From NCBI GenBank assembly GCA_025618425.1, contig CM046838.1:12789010-12853009 (forward strand): a stretch of DNA of 64,000 nt, written 5' to 3'. Made by a program: the position numbers and the translations under genes. This DNA comes from Heliocidaris tuberculata. Lineage: Eukaryota; Echinodermata; Echinoidea; Camarodonta; Echinometridae. Positions 34,701 to 49,700 of this stretch are shown piece after piece (positions within the stretch are counted from its first letter, which is position 1; every line of letters begins with the position of its first letter). The notes under the pieces are model-generated. The model had not been told where the DNA came from, made no database searches, and was given only the letters and a program-made list of their open reading frames with translations.

Positions 34701-37700
34701 TGCACCCCAGTTTCTTAGTGTGTAGTGAATAAACAGTGTGAATAAACTATCCAATGTTTAGAAACATCCTACACATCAATTCCTCTCCTTATAGGGACTT
34801 GCAGTTCAAAAAAGAGTCATGAAGCTCAAATATCATTTGCGGTTCGAACCAGATCAGGAACCCTCTGTCTGTATAGCCTTAACCAGACCCTGTTTCAACG
34901 ATAGCTCAACGTCCGGTAAGTGTAATACAGGATATCCCTATTACCTTTTAGAGTCATTAGAATTCAATCAAAACAGCCTAGAAGTCCTAGTTCAAAATGA
35001 TCTAGAAAAGAAAGTGCAAGGTTACATTCGAGTGGCATGAAGATGATAACATTCTCCAAAAGCCACATGAATAGCAGGAAGTCAGCTGAGATACTCGTTG
35101 ACAGAAACAATATCTCGTCTCTTTTTCCCGATTATCTCGCATTTCGAATCATATGAAAGTGTTAACCAGTGCCTACCGTCCAAACGAATCGGGTCATTAC
35201 ACTAAACCACAGATTGCTACTGTAACCTTCACAGTACGGCTGGCCAAAACATACAGATGCGACAGCGCAGGACATTTATTTTTCTTTCAAAGAAAGAAAG
35301 ATTGTATACTGTCAGTCTTGAACATAAGCAAAACAATAAATTCTAACAAAATACATGTTGTGACATTATAGGTAAATATATATATGGTTAAATCAGCTGC
35401 ACATGTTTCATCTATCTAGTAATACTACAAATTTATTTCACTTAATAGAAATAACCCGCTGAACTTCATAAAAACGTCTCAGCATCTTCTTAAAAGAATG
35501 TAAAGATATCCGTTCTCATATGCATTTCGCAGAGAATAGTGTTTTTCATATAAAATGACAAAATTAAAGATAGATTGCTTATCATCCGGAAAAAGAAACA
35601 GAAAGTAATTTTTAGTCAAAAGCATTTCATTGTTTAAAATAAAGCTTTGCTAGTCTTGATGGAATGGATGCGTAACAGGACATTCCCAAATCAAAACATA
35701 GGCGTACGATACCCTCAAGAATATTCGTGCACCCGCCTCCCTAGTATTCGGGCACTCCCCACTTATATTGGTATCTGGGCAATGAGGCGGTCTACTCGCG
35801 GTTGTTATATCCTTATCTCGTATATTTTGAGGACAAAATTACAGTTTCAATATAATAAAGTGTCAAAAATTGTGCTCGGTCACTTTGCAAGCTCGCATTG
35901 TGCTATTCTGGCAAGCGATGTTAATTGGAGCGCATAGCGACTGCCCCGCCCCTTTATGGAGTGACGCCCATAATGATTTATTAATGAAAGTTTGTGGTGT
36001 ATTCATTTTTTTTTTTCAACATAGCTAACCATGTTTATAAGAGCTCTCTCTAATTCAAGTTTACCTAACCTTGACATTAATTGCTTTAACATGGAGAAGA
36101 GGAAAGTGAAAAAAGGGCAATGTTTTTTCCGTTTTCCTGATGTATGTATTACCTTGCCCCTCTGTTTTCTAGAATACACGTGTTCTTATTTCAATAAGGC
36201 TCAGGTCTCTTTACAAAACATGCTCTTTCATCGGATACAGTAAATTTTATGAATGAAAAATTCAATGTGACAGTTTTTTCCTTCAAATTCACGATTATAC
36301 GGTTCGTCTTATTGGCGCCGAATTATGCATCGATTAGGGATAACACAACATATGCGAAATGACCCAAGCGAAATGACCAAAATACAGTTTCACGTAATAA
36401 TTTTTTAATGACCCTGTACATTATATTTTCCGTTTGCACAAAATAAACATAAAAAATTGTGCACGTGAAACTGTTTGTATCGTATATGCAGAAAATGTTC
36501 CATGCAGTACTATTGTTGCACTTTACTTGTAGGTTAAGGCATATAATTATCTGCGTCTATGAACCTTGAGAAAAGACAGCAATATTTACGGTATAGTTCA
36601 TTGGTTGACACAAGCATGGTAAGTAAACGAACTTTTTGCTGTTTTTTTTCTTTCACATTCTACTTATCCTCTTCCTTCTGCATTTATTTGGTATTTGGTA
36701 TTATGCTGTTAATATACTTTTCGTGTTCTTCCTAATACCATACTCATCATCTTTCCTGTCTAACTCATCAGACGTCTTCTTTTATTTTCTTCCCTTCCAG
36801 TTGGTCATCAGTGTAATAATACTTTTCCCCTGGTCGATTTAATCTAAGATTTTTTCGTGACAGTAATTCATATCCTCATTTAAATCCGACTCGCTGTCAA
36901 TAAGATTGTGATCTCTTCCCACGGTTCTTTACAAGCACGACAGAAAAATAGCTCACACCATAATTGTGGATGGAATTTTACCATGCTTAATGATCTCGCG
37001 ATGGACAGCGACTACTAAGAGTCACTAAAAATCCAACAATAAAGGTCTCAGGTCGTCTTGCTCACCCGAATGCGAATGATAAAAGTCCAGTATTATTTTA
37101 TTTTTTTTATTTTTTTTTGGGGGGGGGGGGGAATTTCCATTTTTCTTGCCTGAAAAATGAAATCGTCAACATTAAAAAAAAATTCTTATCCAACTAGAAT
37201 AATCTCTATACGTCTAGGACGTCTGGTTTTGATGGAATTATCGAGCCACGCTGGTCCTTAAACAGTTGCCGGAAATAGAACTTCAATAACAGAGAAGATT
37301 CTATTGATACAACTAACTTCTCACGGTACACTGTATGGACAGAAACGAGTTTAGATTCCGATTATTTACCTAATTCTCTCTTCTTGTATGCCAAACAAAG
37401 GTTATACTTGTCTAAAGTCTGATCTATATAAACTGTTGGGATTACACGGTTTTATTTCGCTACATTACTAACATACAAAACCGTTTTATGTTTTGTTGTC
37501 TGATTTTTGCTGAAATGTAAGAATTAAAATTTACACTGCACATGTATTGTGATTAAAATTTTACTATCAAACAATACGCAATCATCCCACAGTATTCATC
37601 ATTTTACTTTCGTTAAAATAATGACCAATTATCGATGACATTTTTTCACAAGCAATGGCTTAGATTAAAAACAGGAACCCCAGACCGAGATAGATATAGT

Positions 37701-40700
37701 AATAATCAACCCCGTTTTGTTGTACTTTTATGTTGAACTTTATTTGCTTAATAATGGTGTGTATGTTGTGAATAATGTGCTTTATGTGGGTTTATCTGTT
37801 ACAATGTACTTTATATATAAGAAAAGGTTATATCAGGTTGTCACTTTGACTGATAAAGTTCATTGAAACGTGTTGTCTGTGGCCCGAAATATACCAGGTC
37901 TGCATTCTTACGTCGTGCACAACTACTGGTGACGAAGCGAATTTCATCAACGTTCATCATGTTCACTGTAACGCTGAGTTTCTCAGCAACCGTATAATGT
38001 TTCACTCCGTGTTGACAGAGAAATGAGATGAGATCGACACCGCATGGACTATGGATGTCATTCAGTATAGAATCAACACATAATTATTCTAACGTGAGAA
38101 ATTAGAATCCGGACTCTTTCAACATCTAAAGTAATCATTTTGTTGTCACGTGATACAAAAGATGAGACCAAGCTAAACGAAATTGCCCAGATAACTGAAA
38201 ACAAACTTTTCCACCCTGTTGCAGACTTTGACGCATCAACGCTTCATTATCACTGACACCACCGTAATTTCTTTGTATTTTCATTATTTCCCTGATCATT
38301 TCCCTTCATCCTTGTCTGTGTTAATGTCGTTGTAATAATTAAAAACATTAACTTTAATCTAGTTTTTAAAGGATTCGAAATCATATACAAATAATTCGTG
38401 ACTAGGAGTATCTTTTCGCTGTATGATAATTTCCCCCCATTATTATGGTTATCGCTTCCCTCGTGTTGATTCACTCTAAATATATATATATATATAGTCC
38501 AAATAATATGAAAAGAATCCATTCTAATTTGAATAGAAAGACTCGTACGAGAGACACTTACAAGCAGGGGCGGATCCAGGATTCTGTATAAGGGGGGGGG
38601 GGGCACACAAATGCAGGAATGTCAACTTTGGGAAACTGCTTGGAAGGAGATCCGTATTTTTTGGTATCCCAGCCCTCCAAGAGAGGGGGGGGGGGGGGGG
38701 GGGGGGGGAGTGGCGACAAAAAAAAAAAATGTTCGCCAGCCATCCAAAAGTCGTTCAGTCGGGGGGGGGGGGGGGGGGGGGGGTATGGGATCCAGTTTCC
38801 CTCTATAATTCTCTGACAAGCAAAAAAAAAAAAAAGAAAGAAAAAAAAAAAAAGGTTTTCCGTTCTAAAAAAAGGGGGGGGGGAGGCACAATGCATTGTT
38901 TTCTTTCAAGGGGGGGGGGGGGGGCACGGGCCGGGATTGCCCCACTTAATCCGCCACTGCTTACGAGAACCTATTAAAAATAAATATAGAAAATATATCA
39001 GAGTCTTACGGATATTGCTTTTAGTTTGCATCTACAATATGAGTGGAAAGTGTTTTAATCATCTCCATTTCGTCGAATCAATGTAGGGAACAGAGCTCAT
39101 TGACACTGCATGGTTGTTTATTCTCTTTTTCCGCGGAGGTGACGATTTTAAAGTAACCCCGGTGATTGCGTTTAGGAGAAACGTACCTGAAAAGGATTGG
39201 AGGTAGATACTGACGATGATGGAGATGCCGCATAACGCTGCCATGGATTGGTAGAGACGGAGAGGGTTAAGACGGCATCGGTCTACCAGTGGACCTGAGA
39301 AGAAACGACCTCCTGCTTGGCTTAACCCCAACACTGCCACCAGTAATGAACTGTGCATGTCATGTATGCCGTACTCCAGGGCCCGCTTCGCCTGTACATC
39401 GCAACATAAACGCAGAAAATGTGGATATTATGTTCACAATGAATAACGTAATTTAAGAACCAGCGAAATTGGAAGAGAGGTTGTACAAAGACCAAATAAA
39501 TTGAGATGAAACTAAAGGGCAAGTAAGAAGAATTGCTTAAAACTACAGTAAAACATGTCCTAATGACTACCGCTCTATAAAGGCCTCTTGTTTTTTGTAT
39601 TCTCCTATATTGTCTCGCTCTGGGAAGAAATGTGCTTTGTAGAACCTGTCTAGAAATGCGAAATGTTTCCAGTGGCCATTTTTTTTCTCAGTTCTCTTGG
39701 AGTAGGTTTCAGAACAGGTTTGAGTGAATATAAATAAAAAGTAACCCTTTACGTAGGGACTCTTTTCAAAGAAATACCAAAATGAGTTTTTGTGAGACCG
39801 ATGGCAAGACTGCCATGACTAAAGAATAGATATATTGGGAAGGTCCCTCTAGAGCGCTATACATCCTTACCACGTGTGCAGAGACAACGGTCATCCCAAA
39901 GAATGTTAGGTTGATACCCATCAAGAAAGACAAGTACATAGGGTTCTTCCAAAGTGCAAAACTGTACACGGAGTCCAGAAACGACACACAGAAGGACCAC
40001 ATCCTACAGCAACCAGAAGGAGTTCTTTTACTGTACACTTTGGCTTCTTTTGCCTTCTCGCTGATTAATTCAATAGTCTTACACTTTCCGTTTGGTGTGG
40101 ATCCATTAAATCTAAGGACAACGTCCATCTTAGCATATTTTGTACTCGGCGACTTGGAGTCTCTGTCACCATCGAGGAACGTGTTAGTCCTGAAAACAAC
40201 ACCATCTGCTCCTCTGGGTTCATGTAGAGGATTAGGTATGATGCTCATATCCTTTTCCAGATGGTCCTCCTGCCACAATTCCTTGTAGCTGATACCTTTC
40301 TCTTCCTTGGTTTTCAGTTTGAGTTTCGCCTCTTCTGCGGGAGTCATCGGTCGCAGACCTAATTTTACGGGGCGCATCACCGCTGCGGCCACGCAAAGGT
40401 TGGCATTAATGGCACTCAAGACCATCATGGTTCCGCGCCATCCGAACTCGTCGACGAGATACTGCGTGACGACTGACATGAAGATGGTTCCTAGTCCTGT
40501 TCCAGACATCGCTATGCCAGTAGCCGTCCCGATCTTGGAATCGAAGTAGTGGCTTAACATCACAACTGCAGGCATGTGACTCAGTCCGAACCCAATTCCT
40601 GGCAAAAGAAAGATATAGAAACATGAAGACCTTGATACGCTGATGGCATCATTTGTGGAGTGCACTAAATTTAGGTAGACATTTTGGTGTCATATTTTTG

Positions 40701-43700
40701 GGCAGATTGCCCTAAGGTCATTAAAATCCATACATAAAGTAAAGAGTAGGCCTATTTTAATATCGTTAATTTTGAATTTCTGTTTTCCTTTATGGCTGCT
40801 TTATGTGATGTGGAAATCGATCTACACCATCTCGACTTGAGCAAAGTGATGATTATAAGTTTTTATTTCTTTCTTTCTTTTCTTTTTTATTGGGATATGC
40901 AGGTTATGCAGGTGTAATATCTGGGTTTTCACTCTGATATGCGGGAACTCTATTTAATGCCCTATCCTAGGGACTGTAATTCGTGAAATAGAGATTATGA
41001 ATCTGCCACTATCCTTTATGGACCTTCAAGGGCGTCGCTATAGAGGGGGATCAAAGTGGTCCAGCCTTGTCGGCAAATCCCATCGATTTTTTTACTTATC
41101 TTTCTCATTTATTTACTTCCAACATTTAAGATGGTGTTGCGACGCCCTGCACAAACTTGGGATGCATTTCAGGGCGATCGCCTCCCATGAATATTATCAC
41201 AAACCATAGCAAGGGCGCGGGTGAAATCACCTATCTTCGATCACGCTACTATGAAGTGTACACACTCGAGTCACAAAGGTGACATCCGGAATAAAAGTTC
41301 TTTCATTTACCTGAACGTCGTATATTGGGAAGTTCATTTTCACGCTCGCTGTGGATGAAAAACAGACTTCTTACAAAACAGGTAAAAGTCATCGAGAGGT
41401 TGAGAAGGGCATGACTGGGTTTACACGACGCGTGTTATCATAATGACGATCCCGAGTTCAGATTCCACTTACAGTATTGACATTGTCATCAAGTACTTAT
41501 ATACAATGCATAATGATGATTTACAATAGTCATTATAAAAACATTAAAAAAAAAAACAATATAGAAATAAAAAGAAACTGTTAGGTTCTTATATCGGTTT
41601 CAATGTAATTTATCTTCTTGAACGTGGCCAGGTGACAAACGAGGTATAATAGCTATAAAAGAAGTGATAATCGAAGTACGACTCGATTAAAGTACGACCC
41701 GGTATAAGGACAAACACTATAGTAATTATATGAAATAAACCCAAGTGGTTCTAATATCAAATTAAATATCCATTAAGGACTACAAACGAAAATACCAAAG
41801 TGTCAACTAATGAGTTAGGGAAGAGGTTTGGAATTACCACCAACACATTCCTTTTAATTGCATGAATTAGCAAATCAAACTTTCATTAAGGACTACAAAG
41901 TCTGGGACCAAGGTGTCAATATATGAGTTAACCCATAGACTACGGGAACCAGGTGGCTCCTGTATTAAGCCTATGAGAGTTAAAGAATTCAGTAGTCAAC
42001 GGGTTAAGGAAGAGGTTTCAACAACAAAAATATACCACCAATAAGATTTTTAAAAATAATTATTTGCATAAATATGAAAATGGAATCAACCCACTGGCCA
42101 CTTTTACCACTCAATCCCCTGTATCACTTTGGTGGGGTCTTGACCCTGAGTTCCGTGGAAGGATGTTTTGGAGGGCATAACCACATAGTGCTCCCTTTGC
42201 TACGCCTATGATGGACACATTAAGTTTTAACCCTTTCAAGAAAATTGACCACATTTTGTGGTTTGGCTCAATAACTTTTGATTCAGAGCTCTAAAAAATA
42301 TTCCAGATGTATGGGTAGAAAGAGCAAAAATTTCTACACACATTGTTTCCATTTTTGTTGCATGACCATATTGCGTTTGATGCCAGGAATTGTAAAAAGG
42401 AGAATAAGCTTCAAAATCCTTAAATTGGCAACACATTGAGAGGTTCAAAATCACTGTTTTTTTATCAAAATTGGCAATTTTTTCAACTTTCGACTAAGTT
42501 TCTAATGATGTATATTGTTTTCAAAGACATTACATTTTGTTGGAACCATGTAGCACTAAAAGAAAAATATTAATGTTGCCAATTTGAAGAACAAAATGTG
42601 ATCAATTTACCCCTTAAATAATTCCTGTCCTGAAAGGGTTAATAGACTTTGCATGTGTATTTTCACATATGGAGTTGCAATGCCGATTTCTACAAAATTG
42701 ATAAGAGTCAAATTACAGAGGTTTGGTGACTGACCTCCAACCAGACCATACATGATGGTCAGCATGGTGAAGTCCGTGGCGAAAGAACTGGCCAGGATGG
42801 CCAAAGAGGAGAGGATTCCACCTACGAAGATGACGGGACGATGACCGTACTTATCGGCAAGGAGTCCGGCATATGGGTTCGTTACCCACCATGGTCATGA
42901 AGATGAGTGACCCCGGAACGGCTACGGGGATATTTAAAGAAAGGGGGAAAATAGTATTTAATAACAATTTTAACTCTATCATCACAATGATGATCATCGT
43001 TACCAGCATCATCATCACCGCCATCATCGTCATCATCGTCGTCATCATCATCATCAACATCATCTTCGTCATCATCGACATCAACAACAGTCATCACAGG
43101 TACAATCGTCATCATCATCATCATCATCAAAATCATCATCTTTCTCCTCATTATCATCGTAAACATCATTATCATCTTCCCCAAAATCATCCAAATCGAA
43201 CATCACTAACATCGTCATCATTATTATCAGCAGCAGCAGCACCACCACCATCGTCATCATCGTGATCATCATTGCCATCTTCATCATCATCATCATAATC
43301 TTCATCATAAACATCAACCCCCTCAGATTCTTTCTTCAGCTCACCTATATAATACACGTCTATCTTCAAGTTGATAGATAAACATATTCTTCACGAAATA
43401 AAAATTACGTATCTTATCTGCTTATAGCATACTTTGGGAATTCAAAACGTCTGGCATAACACATTGCTCGAAGTATTACTCTCTGCGTTTTTACCATGGT
43501 TCGCACTAAGATTGTATACTGTCATAAAGTGACCATATGGTCTATGAAACGATAATCATAATAATTTATCATACACATTTTATTTCAGATGGTCAGATTC
43601 AGCGTTTCAAGTTCCCTATAAAAATCAATAAACATTCCGTGTAATAGCAATATTAACAATCATTAACTTAGACTTACACAGAGAAAAAACATTTCATTTG

Positions 43701-46700
43701 ATGATTGCACTGTAATCTGTTCTACATGTAGAGCATGGATAATGTGAATTGAGCATTCTAAATATCTAAAAATATGCTACCATAGACATTTATGGAGAAA
43801 AGTGAAGATTTTTGATAGAAATTATTATCATTATTATTATTATATTATCATTCTTCTTCTTCTTCTTCTTCTTCTTCTTCTTCTTCTTCTTCTTCTTCTT
43901 CTTCTTCTTTTTATTATTATAATTATTACTACTTCTATTATTAATAATATCATTATTATTATTATTATTATCATTATTACTATTATCATATTATTAGTAG
44001 TAGTACTAGTATCATCAGTAGTATTAGTATAATCATTATAATTAACATTATCATTATTATTATTATCATCATCATTATCTTTATATACCTGTATATACTG
44101 AGCAGCGTTTGTCGCCGATCCCCCCCCCCCCCCCCCCCCCCCCTTCGGCAAGCTGACTGAAGAATGATCGACGTTCCTGCATGGCTGTAGTCTAAACTTA
44201 CATGAAGCCCCCCTAAAACTCCGTCATTTTGTGGTAACATTATTGTGAACACGATTTGAACACGCCCGAAGCCCCCATAAACATGATGAATTACTAATTT
44301 TTAAGATGCTTCCTACTCATCTTTCTTTCTTTTCATACTCTCCCCCCCCCTCTCTCTCTCTCTCTCTAACCCCTTTCTTTCTATATTTTTTTTTCTTCAA
44401 ATGCATCTATTCATTTTCTCTATCTACCTTCAACCTATTTCGTTGTCTCTTTCTTTTGACATATTCCTGTTAATATGCTGACTGACTTCTCAAAGTATAT
44501 TTTTGGTCTCTCAAGTTTCTTCATTCTCACATCTTACCTTCCACGCCTGTGACACAAATTCTCCCAAGTCCCTTCCATTGTGTTTCTGTGCATGTCTTGA
44601 CGGGGAAGATTGCATATGTTTATTTGCATGAAAAAAAAGAACACCACGTTTGAATAAATATTCACTGTGAAAGTGGACAAATACAATAATCCCTTGGAAA
44701 GCACATATTCAATGACAACGCAGATCTAATGCCCTTTGGAAAAATACCCCAAACTGTTCACAATCTGACAACGGTCTACGTATGCTTAAGGGTCTAAATA
44801 TAACATTCAATTTTGCGATACGAAGATAATGTACGAAGTGATACTGGCAGATTAACTGTATGACAGTTTGATGAGAACAATTCTGTTCGAAATGAACAAT
44901 CTATCAATGATTAACATTTAATGTAGCTTTATTTGCCAGCTGTTGTGAAATTGACAGGTCTGTATCGGAGTTACAGATTGATATATTCACTTTACGAAAT
45001 GAGATTCCGTTCTGGATAGTTTCTGTTGACTGAAATCAGAAATATATTTCAAATGGCTTTAAAGGGAAATATTCCGTCTAGAATTGAAACCATTCAAAAT
45101 ATCTAGATATCAAGATAGTTTTATCATAAATACAAAGTTTGTGTGAGTGACTAAGTGATATTCCTCTTGGGGAGTTTGTCAAAATCTAATTCTGATCAAA
45201 GAACATGTACTTATGATCTTATATATGCATATGTCTGTATCACACTAGGTGTAACCAAAAACATTTGACACATTTAATCTTTAATAACTCAAAAGTTATA
45301 ACTCGTATCGGACTGAGGTTTTCACAATGATATTTAAAGTTGAAGTATGTCAAATTTATTTAGAGTAAGTTTTATGACATCTCTTCGAATACTATTCTTA
45401 AACAATGCTCTGAATACTTAATTATAGATTTTCACTTTTTGAAAAATCAAGGCCACAAAATCTGTGTGTATCTGTAATAAAGTTAGATCACAACAATGGT
45501 CATTGTTCATTGCAGTTGAAATTCCTGAGAACCTCTTTTAACCCCAGAGTAATGAATCATTAATGACACTGGATAGCAATAGGTTAGCAGAAATTGAAAG
45601 TGAAAGTCTAACCAAATATTCATATCATTATTGTAAGAATATTGATTAAGGAAATTTCACAAAATTTATTTCAAATGAATTTGACATCCTTCAATTTTAC
45701 ATTTGAAAAAACTCAGTCTGATACAATTTTGAGTTATTAACGATAAAAAGTGCCAAATGCTTTTTGTTTGTTTTTACACCTAGTATAAATTGCCATACTG
45801 TAGACATAACAGGTTGTAGGATACAGTACTGCAATAGACCTGTTCACAAAGTTATTCAAATTTATGGATGTTTCTTTCCTGGGGACCTAGTAACGAGGTA
45901 TTCCATTAACCTGTTATTAATGAATGAACTACAATACTTGAAATCCATTTTGCATACATTACTTGTTGCTATGTCTGACAAGCCTCTGACAAGCTTACAG
46001 GTTGTCAAGAACAACCTTTGTTTTAAAAGTATGCATGAAATTTGAATATATTTGTGAACAGGTCTATTTCTCATATTTTTGTCTTCTTATGAATGGGTTC
46101 TGGTGAATTATTTGTCAAAACAAGTGCGAGTCGATTTTGACCTGAAGGAAAGACAGGAATGGAAATCACTCATGAGTGAAATTAACGGTCATCGAAAAGA
46201 TACAAAGGATTCATGCAAGCGTCTAGTGATGCTTTTGTTGTTAGTCTCATGCCCAAGATGACGAATGTGCATGTCTATATACAGTAGTTTTATTCTGATT
46301 CAATCAGGAAGAAAAGTTCGTATGGACAACATAAATCTTCAAATCTATTCGAGTCGGGAGAAGATCGAGAGAAAATGTTTGTCTGTCCCTTACAAGATAG
46401 AATTATGTCTGGAACATGAACGAAACTGACTGTGAAGAGGAGTGCGTGTTTTCTTGCGTTGAATTTAATACAGGAAACACTATATCCGGGGAGAAATTTA
46501 TATGTTTTAGTACGAGTAAGCGCCTTGGAATTAAAGTATAAAACACTTCAGCACAATCAAGGCTCATTTTTCATTCTTATCATGATATAGTCTACAGAAG
46601 TATGTTTGAAGATGGCGATCAAATCTTAATTCTATTTTTCCTCGGTCAAATTATCTCATAAAGAAGTACCCTCGCTTTGCGCAAAGCAGAAATTCCATTA

Positions 46701-49700
46701 CAATACATCTAAATTTTCGAAGGCACACTAATAAAAAGATTATAAAAAGGTCATATGAACACATTCTACTGGTTTTTCGCTTTGTCATTCCTCATACTGG
46801 ATTAGTGTGAAAACTCTCAAGTCGATTTTGCAATACTACTTCAATGCATATAATTTTATAGGTGTATACCCGTATATTTGTATTAAAGGGAAGTACCAGC
46901 TTTATACCATCAGCTCCATGGTTTTTCGATGAGATTTATGCATTTTGTACAAACATGTCCTCTGACCACCCCCGGTGACCACCTCAGTTTATACGAAATC
47001 CTCAAACAATGGATGTAGAGCCTTGATGAAGATTCAGGGTTATTGAAAATAAATTACTGCCCGTCCACTTAAAGATCTAATTAAAATGCGATGGCATATT
47101 GTATGGCAAATTTACAGAATGGACACAACGATAAATGGACAAACATTGTTTACATATGTTTACATATTTTGTTATTGGAATAAGCTGTTACTATCATTTC
47201 TCTCTCGTTTTCTTGTTGCAACGAAATATTGATGTACATATGTCAATGATGTTTAATGAAGTCAATTCAGTTCAAACAATAAATGCACTATGGAACGGGT
47301 ATGCTCAACGGCAGCCTGGTTCTATACGGTATTGAGTCAATGCATTGGCGGCAATTCGTTTGGAAGAAAAAATAAATAAATAAAGGGGTGCTCCACCAAC
47401 CTTCCGCGAGCTACGTACGTTCACTTACACAGTGAATTCTTGTGCGGATATTTCAAATAGATTGCCCATTGATAAGTAAATGAAGATGAAGCACCACACT
47501 GACTTAATGCAGCAATATTAAGGTTCACATTCATAATGAGAAATGTGCCCTGTTTTTCATTAACTTTTGGGGTGAAAATTTACACAGGATACTTATCAAT
47601 TTTGTAACAGGTGCATAATATACAGTATCAATCGCATAGATTAATCTTGCAAAGTTATTAGAGCAAAATAATCCATTTAATAGGCTTTTTTCGAGAAAAA
47701 AAAATCAGATTTTCAACATCTTGGGAATTTATCGTCATTTGACTAACCATACCTGAAAGACCAAGATTCATACATCGCCATGTGCAGTAATTTGTGTATA
47801 TTACTTAGCATGTTGTTGCACAGTTATCAAATTTCAAGACATGGTTTTTGCTCATTATAAAAAAACTGCCCTGTTTAATGTTTCTTGTCAATGTTGCCGC
47901 GACTCACTGGACCGTTGATTGACGCCGTATGACGTAATCAAAATATACACATTTTATATACGAGCGCTAAAGATATAAAAAGAATACTTATATCAAGAAT
48001 TCATGAGTAACAAACCACAGATGCAAAAAAAAAAAAAAAAAAATCAATTTAAAAAAGAAGAAAATGTGTAAATATTCTTAATGGTAATGAATGAATGCCG
48101 ATTATAATAAACACTAACAAAAATTCCAAGTGGCATGAAAATAGAGTAGCGAACGTACGGGGAGCCAAGTCTATCTTGTCTTTTCGAGCTATTACTGCAT
48201 GGATAACATAGCATATTTTCCTGCATATTAATTTTTATGACATAAAGATTTGTGTCGTTTGGTTATCTAAACCAACTGTCTAAATAGCCAGCGACAGCGT
48301 TACAAAATATCACGTGAAATTGCCTTCGTCGTTCTGGTATAAGATGACAAAAGCTTTGACAACTGCGGTGTCAAAACAAACAAACAAAAAATCGCAGGGT
48401 GATTTATCTATCTTTCCCGAGACGTGTATCTGAAATTGATACATAGTTTGTCTAAGGGCCATCATCGATCTCTCGGTACAACATTGCCATAACAGATTTA
48501 TATTATCAACAGGCGTAGCCAGACATGTTGAACGGGAGGGGGGGGGGGGGTGTGCTCCAAACACATGGGGTAAGGGGTAGGGTTAGTCTTGACCCCCAGG
48601 TTCCGTGGATGACCTTCTGCGAATGAACAGGGGGAGGGGAGGGGGGAGGGGGAGGGCATGGTCTCATTGTACACCCCCCCGGCTACGCCCATCATGTACG
48701 TATCAACCAGAGAAGTACACTAACAATCGAAAGAAGCAAAGCTAGCTTCTTGTCAGTGCAATTACTTTCCTTGTATGTAGCTATTATAATGTAGGCCTGT
48801 GTACTGTTTTCCTCTGATTGCATTTATTATTTATCTACATAAATGTTTGAAAAACATCTAAATACACATGATACAGTACAGAGTATTTTCGATTAATATG
48901 TGAATGCTAGATTCTTTTTTTCAAAGATAATCGTGATCAACATACGGTTGGGTGTGGAAAGCATGGTAAGGGTATCAATTTCGGCGAGAAGAAACTAACC
49001 ACCGTAACACTATCTTCTCTATAGCATATCCTTCCCTCTCTCCCTCTCTCTCTTGCTCTCTTTCTCTACATCTCTCATTCTCTCCATCTCTCATTCTGTC
49101 AATCCCTATTTATCTCCCGCCCTCTCTCTCTCTCTCTCACCCCCCCCCCCTCTCTCTCTCTCCCTCTCTCTTATTTTATGTATCCATCTACCTACCAATC
49201 CGATTATCATAATGTGGGTTATTTCTACGAATAGTCATAAAGATGCGAAATGAAGCCGAGGAGAAAGGGGATAAATCTACCGGCAGAGTCAAGGAAAATG
49301 ACCGTACCCACAACAATATAATACAAACATCGCCCAAAAAACAATAACAGGAAACGAAATGTACACAAAATGATTGGGCACAGAACTACCCATCCGAGTT
49401 TTTTTTTTTTTTTTTTTTCAATATGCTTAGGAATTTCCCTTTACGTTGAAAGTCAACAGCATGACGAATACGGAATAGATCGTCGGATAATATCGCTCAT
49501 TTATTGTTGCTATAAGGACCATGAGAAGCACACTCCTCCTCCTCCATTTCAGGGACTGATTAGCAAATTTTCCTCCAAAAACTGCACTGGCTTATTTTCA
49601 GAACAGGCCTTTCGTAAATTCCAACTTCACAGTTCAACCTTCATCACAGTATATATAGTAAAATATTGCTTTAATCCATTCCTTAAGTATAACTTGCACG

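Noticed and set aside
37830..37900. CTGATAAAGTTCATTGAAACG, resembling the hammerhead ribozyme core of Penelope-like elements
   Set aside because: The core has a mismatch (CTGATAA instead of CTGATGA) and the bases before it cannot form stem I with a cleavage site, so a working fold is not supported.
38558..38977. Pro-rich and Gly-rich open frames over the hAT-like element
   Set aside because: They translate poly-G or poly-C runs and differ between the two copies of the element.
43840..44252. Long open frames of Arg, Leu, Ile or Asn
   Set aside because: They are translations of ATT, TTC and poly-C microsatellites, not genes. The same holds for frames at 28251-28551, 42851-43369, 51039-51290, 27004-27425 and 31670-31898.
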